Assembly (NCBI RefSeq): GCF_004331435.1
Contig: NZ_SJKA01000024.1
Coordinates: forward strand, 1 to 64,000
Origin: Kribbella sindirgiensis
GTDB taxonomy: Bacteria; Actinomycetota; Actinomycetes; Propionibacteriales; Kribbellaceae
DNA length: 64,000 bases
Direction of reading: 5' to 3'
The first letter of the stretch is position 1. Each line of letters starts with the position of its first letter. Positions 62,234 through 64,000 of the stretch are shown in pieces. The notes below the pieces were generated by a model, which saw nothing but the letters and a program-made list of their open reading frames with translations, did not search any database and was not told the origin of the DNA. The position numbers were made by a program, and so were the translations under genes.

Positions 62234-62495
62234 GCCTATCTGCGGATGGTGAAGACCGCGTCGGGGTCGACGGCGATACAGGTCGTGTGTCGTCTCGGCG
62301 TCGTCGACGGATATCGACCATCTCAGTTCGGCGCACGATGACCGCGAGTTGGAGGCGCAGAAGGCTGTCAGCGAATCACCGGCTAGTCGCGGGCCTGGCG
62401 AGCTGGATCTGCGGCTGGATGTGGCGGCGGTGTCTGGTCCGTTGGAGATCGCCTCGTCGCGGATGGCATTTGTAGGATGCGTTGTTCCCTCCTAA
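62234..62495 (+). pseudogene. Transposase N-terminal remnant (IS1634-like), frameshifted
   Basis: AYLRMVKTASGSTAIQVV in one frame, then DIDHLSSAHDDRELEAQKA and GPGELDLRLDVAAVSGPLEIASSRM in the next, which together follow the N-terminus of IS1634-type transposases (VKTASGATAVQIV, IEHLGSAHDEAEL, GELDLGL, SSRM). At least one frameshift near 62295 and the catalytic region is absent. Confidence 0.65.
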
Positions 62496-62649
62496 GACTC
62501 AGGTTTCCGTGGCCAGCAAACGCACGGCGACAGTCGGGCTCACCGATCCCGCCCAGCTGGAGTGCGTCAGCGGGTCCGGAGGACGGAGCCGACCCGGGTT
62601 TGGCGAAAATACGGTGTGCCGGTCTGCACAACTAGGCACACTGACCTTT

Positions 62650-64000
62650 ATGAGTGATGGCCAGTTGCCGGGCGTGGACGACGCAAGCGCGTTACGCGGC
62701 CCGGAGGACGTCAAGCGGCTCATCGAGCGCGGACGGGAAGCAGGTGCATTGGAGGCGCTGCGTGCTGCCCGGCAGTCGGTCGAGTCCTCGAGTCTGTCAT
62801 TGGTGGCCGCCGGGTTCGCGCAGCTTGAGCAGTGGGCGGAAGCTGCCGAAACGTTGCGCAGGGCAATCGAGTTGCGCCCCGGCGAAGGGGACCTCTGGGC
62901 GCAACTCGGGGACGCACTGGTCGTGGGCGACCAGTGCGACGAGGCGGTGACGGCGTACCGGCAAGCGATCGACCTCGGCGTTGTGGATGAGGTGCTGGAG
63001 GCGTTACTTGAATTCAAGCTCGAGGAACGGGCGATTGAGCTTCTGACTGCCGCCCGGGAACGGCATCCGGCGTCCGCGTCGGTCTGTGGCGCGCTGGCGC
63101 TCGCGTACGGCCACTCAGGCGAGCATGAGCGCGCGGCAGACCTGTTTGGCGCAGCACTCGAGCTCGACCCGGAGAATCTCCGCACACGTTGGAACCTGAC
63201 CCGCGCGCTGACGGAAACCGGACATTCCATTGAGGCATGGCGAGTCTTCTGGCAGCAGCCGGCGGAACATACGACGGGCCCCACCCGCGTCGAGCTCAAC
63301 GACCATCCGAGCGACGTGCCATGGCAGGCAGGACACCCAGACCTCTTGCGCGCCTTGCAGTACGCCATCGAGTGGCACGTGCCGCAGATTCGAAGCGGTG
63401 GGTACGAGCGGGAGTCCGACCTGGCGTTCTCCTTCGACATCGAGGCCGCGACCCTCCGGTCGACGCTGGTCATGGAGCCGGCCGGTACCGGTGTCCGGTT
63501 CGTCGTTACCTCGACCGATGGGACGCCGGTTCAAGATCCTGACTTGCGGGTGTGGCACACCATCGTTGACGAGGCGCTGTACCACTTCCGCGAGCCCGGG
63601 GACACAGTCTGGTTCGCTTTGCTTGGCACGACGCCGTGTGGCCCGCTCGAGTACGCCGATCAGCGCCTGCGGGCCGCAGGCAAGGTCGGCCCAATCGACC
63701 TCAAACCCTGCGTCGCGGTCGACGAGCACACCGGCATCGTTGGACTGAGTGACGGCAAGGTGCGCCAGATTCACCCAGTGCTGCTCGAAGGGGCCTGCCG
63801 CAACGACCACGACGGCGGCATCTATGCGTATGAGGAAGGCATACAGACCCGCCGGATGTGCGCGTTGCTATCACTCGCGTGGGGGCGCTGCTGGACGATC
63901 AAGCTGCATCCGCAGCCCGAGCCTCCGCCGGGTGTTGCTCTCGACTCCGAAGTACCTCCGCCTGAGAGGTCGAACAACCTCGGCTCGACGGAGGTTGTGG
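62650..64000 (+). CDS. TPR-repeat protein, 3' end beyond the window
   Basis: ATG at 62650 opens a frame of 450 codons with no stop before the window ends. Residues about 15-190 hold TPR-like helices (FAQLEQWAEAAETLRRAIELRPGEGDLWAQLGDALV; LALAYGHSGEHERAADLFGAALELDPENLRTRWNLTRAL). Residues about 215-420 form a beta-rich unknown domain with YERESDLAFSFDIEAATLRSTLVMEPAG and HDGGIYAYEEGIQTRRMCALLSLAWGRCWTI. No signal peptide. Intact, in contrast to the debris just upstream. Confidence 0.8.
   Translation, partial: MSDGQLPGVDDASALRGPEDVKRLIERGREAGALEALRAARQSVESSSLSLVAAGFAQLEQWAEAAETLRRAIELRPGEGDLWAQLGDALVVGDQCDEAVTAYRQAIDLGVVDEVLEALLEFKLEERAIELLTAARERHPASASVCGALALAYGHSGEHERAADLFGAALELDPENLRTRWNLTRALTETGHSIEAWRVFWQQPAEHTTGPTRVELNDHPSDVPWQAGHPDLLRALQYAIEWHVPQIRSGGYERESDLAFSFDIEAATLRSTLVMEPAGTGVRFVVTSTDGTPVQDPDLRVWHTIVDEALYHFREPGDTVWFALLGTTPCGPLEYADQRLRAAGKVGPIDLKPCVAVDEHTGIVGLSDGKVRQIHPVLLEGACRNDHDGGIYAYEEGIQTRRMCALLSLAWGRCWTIKLHPQPEPPPGVALDSEVPPPERSNNLGSTEVV

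Overview
This window is high-GC actinomycete chromosome. GTG and TTG starts are common, adjacent genes often share ATGA or GTGA junctions, and there are mycothiol-type DinB proteins and ECF sigma/anti-sigma pairs. Gene content and codon style resemble Kribbella or a close relative; that placement is inference, because no rRNA or marker gene is present.

Layout. 0-13.7 kb is ordinary, loosely connected chromosome: a 5'-truncated DUF222/HNH gene, a sigma factor fused by deletion to its downstream partner, two methyltransferases, a GH2 glycosidase, a YeiH-type exporter divergent from a GntR regulator across a perfect 14-bp palindrome, a VOC protein, arylamine N-acetyltransferase, an ArsR-type regulator, an ECF sigma/zf-HC2 anti-sigma pair, DoxX, MarR and a DinB/TIGR03086 protein.

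13.75-53.1 kb is a complete actinobacterial type VII (ESX) secretion locus. One minus-strand operon carries a YbaB-like protein, a WXG-like protein and a giant protein of about 3,989 residues. Divergent from it is mycosin (mycP). Next come two Esx proteins, a PPE-like/PE-like pair and a fused three-ATPase EccC (minus strand). Divergent again are EccD, EccB, a second PE-like/PPE-like pair and EccE (plus strand). A LuxR-type regulator then overlaps an EccA-like AAA ATPase whose N-terminus is a parallel beta-helix. Accessory genes follow: two paralogous unknowns, a membrane pseudokinase with an extracellular beta-sandwich, and a FnIII protein / MoxR / DUF58 / transglutaminase-like operon, ending with a SARP-type regulator. 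SARP-style heptamer repeats with 11-bp spacing lie before both the LuxR-EccA operon and the FnIII-MoxR operon, so the SARP probably controls both.

The giant protein is the main discovery. Behind a WXG-type N-terminus and membrane segments it carries a SecA-like ATPase with all core motifs, a kinase-like domain, an HExxGH zincin-like domain, a long helical middle, and five degenerate Gly/Ser/Thr-rich beta-hairpin modules resembling pore-forming or surface-barrel segments. It has no recognisable C-terminal nuclease toxin and no adjacent immunity gene.

53.2-60.5 kb returns to ordinary genes: a pterin-dehydratase/VOC fusion, DUF2231, a sulfatase, a Gfo/Idh/MocA oxidoreductase, a frameshifted propeller gene, a DinB protein, and an ArsR/flavin monooxygenase pair with a nested palindromic operator and a phoU scrap. 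60.5-62.6 kb is a decay zone: a DUF3024 deletion chimera, two 22-bp tRNA T-arm repeats, a broken XRE regulator and a transposase remnant. A TPR protein gene runs off the right edge.
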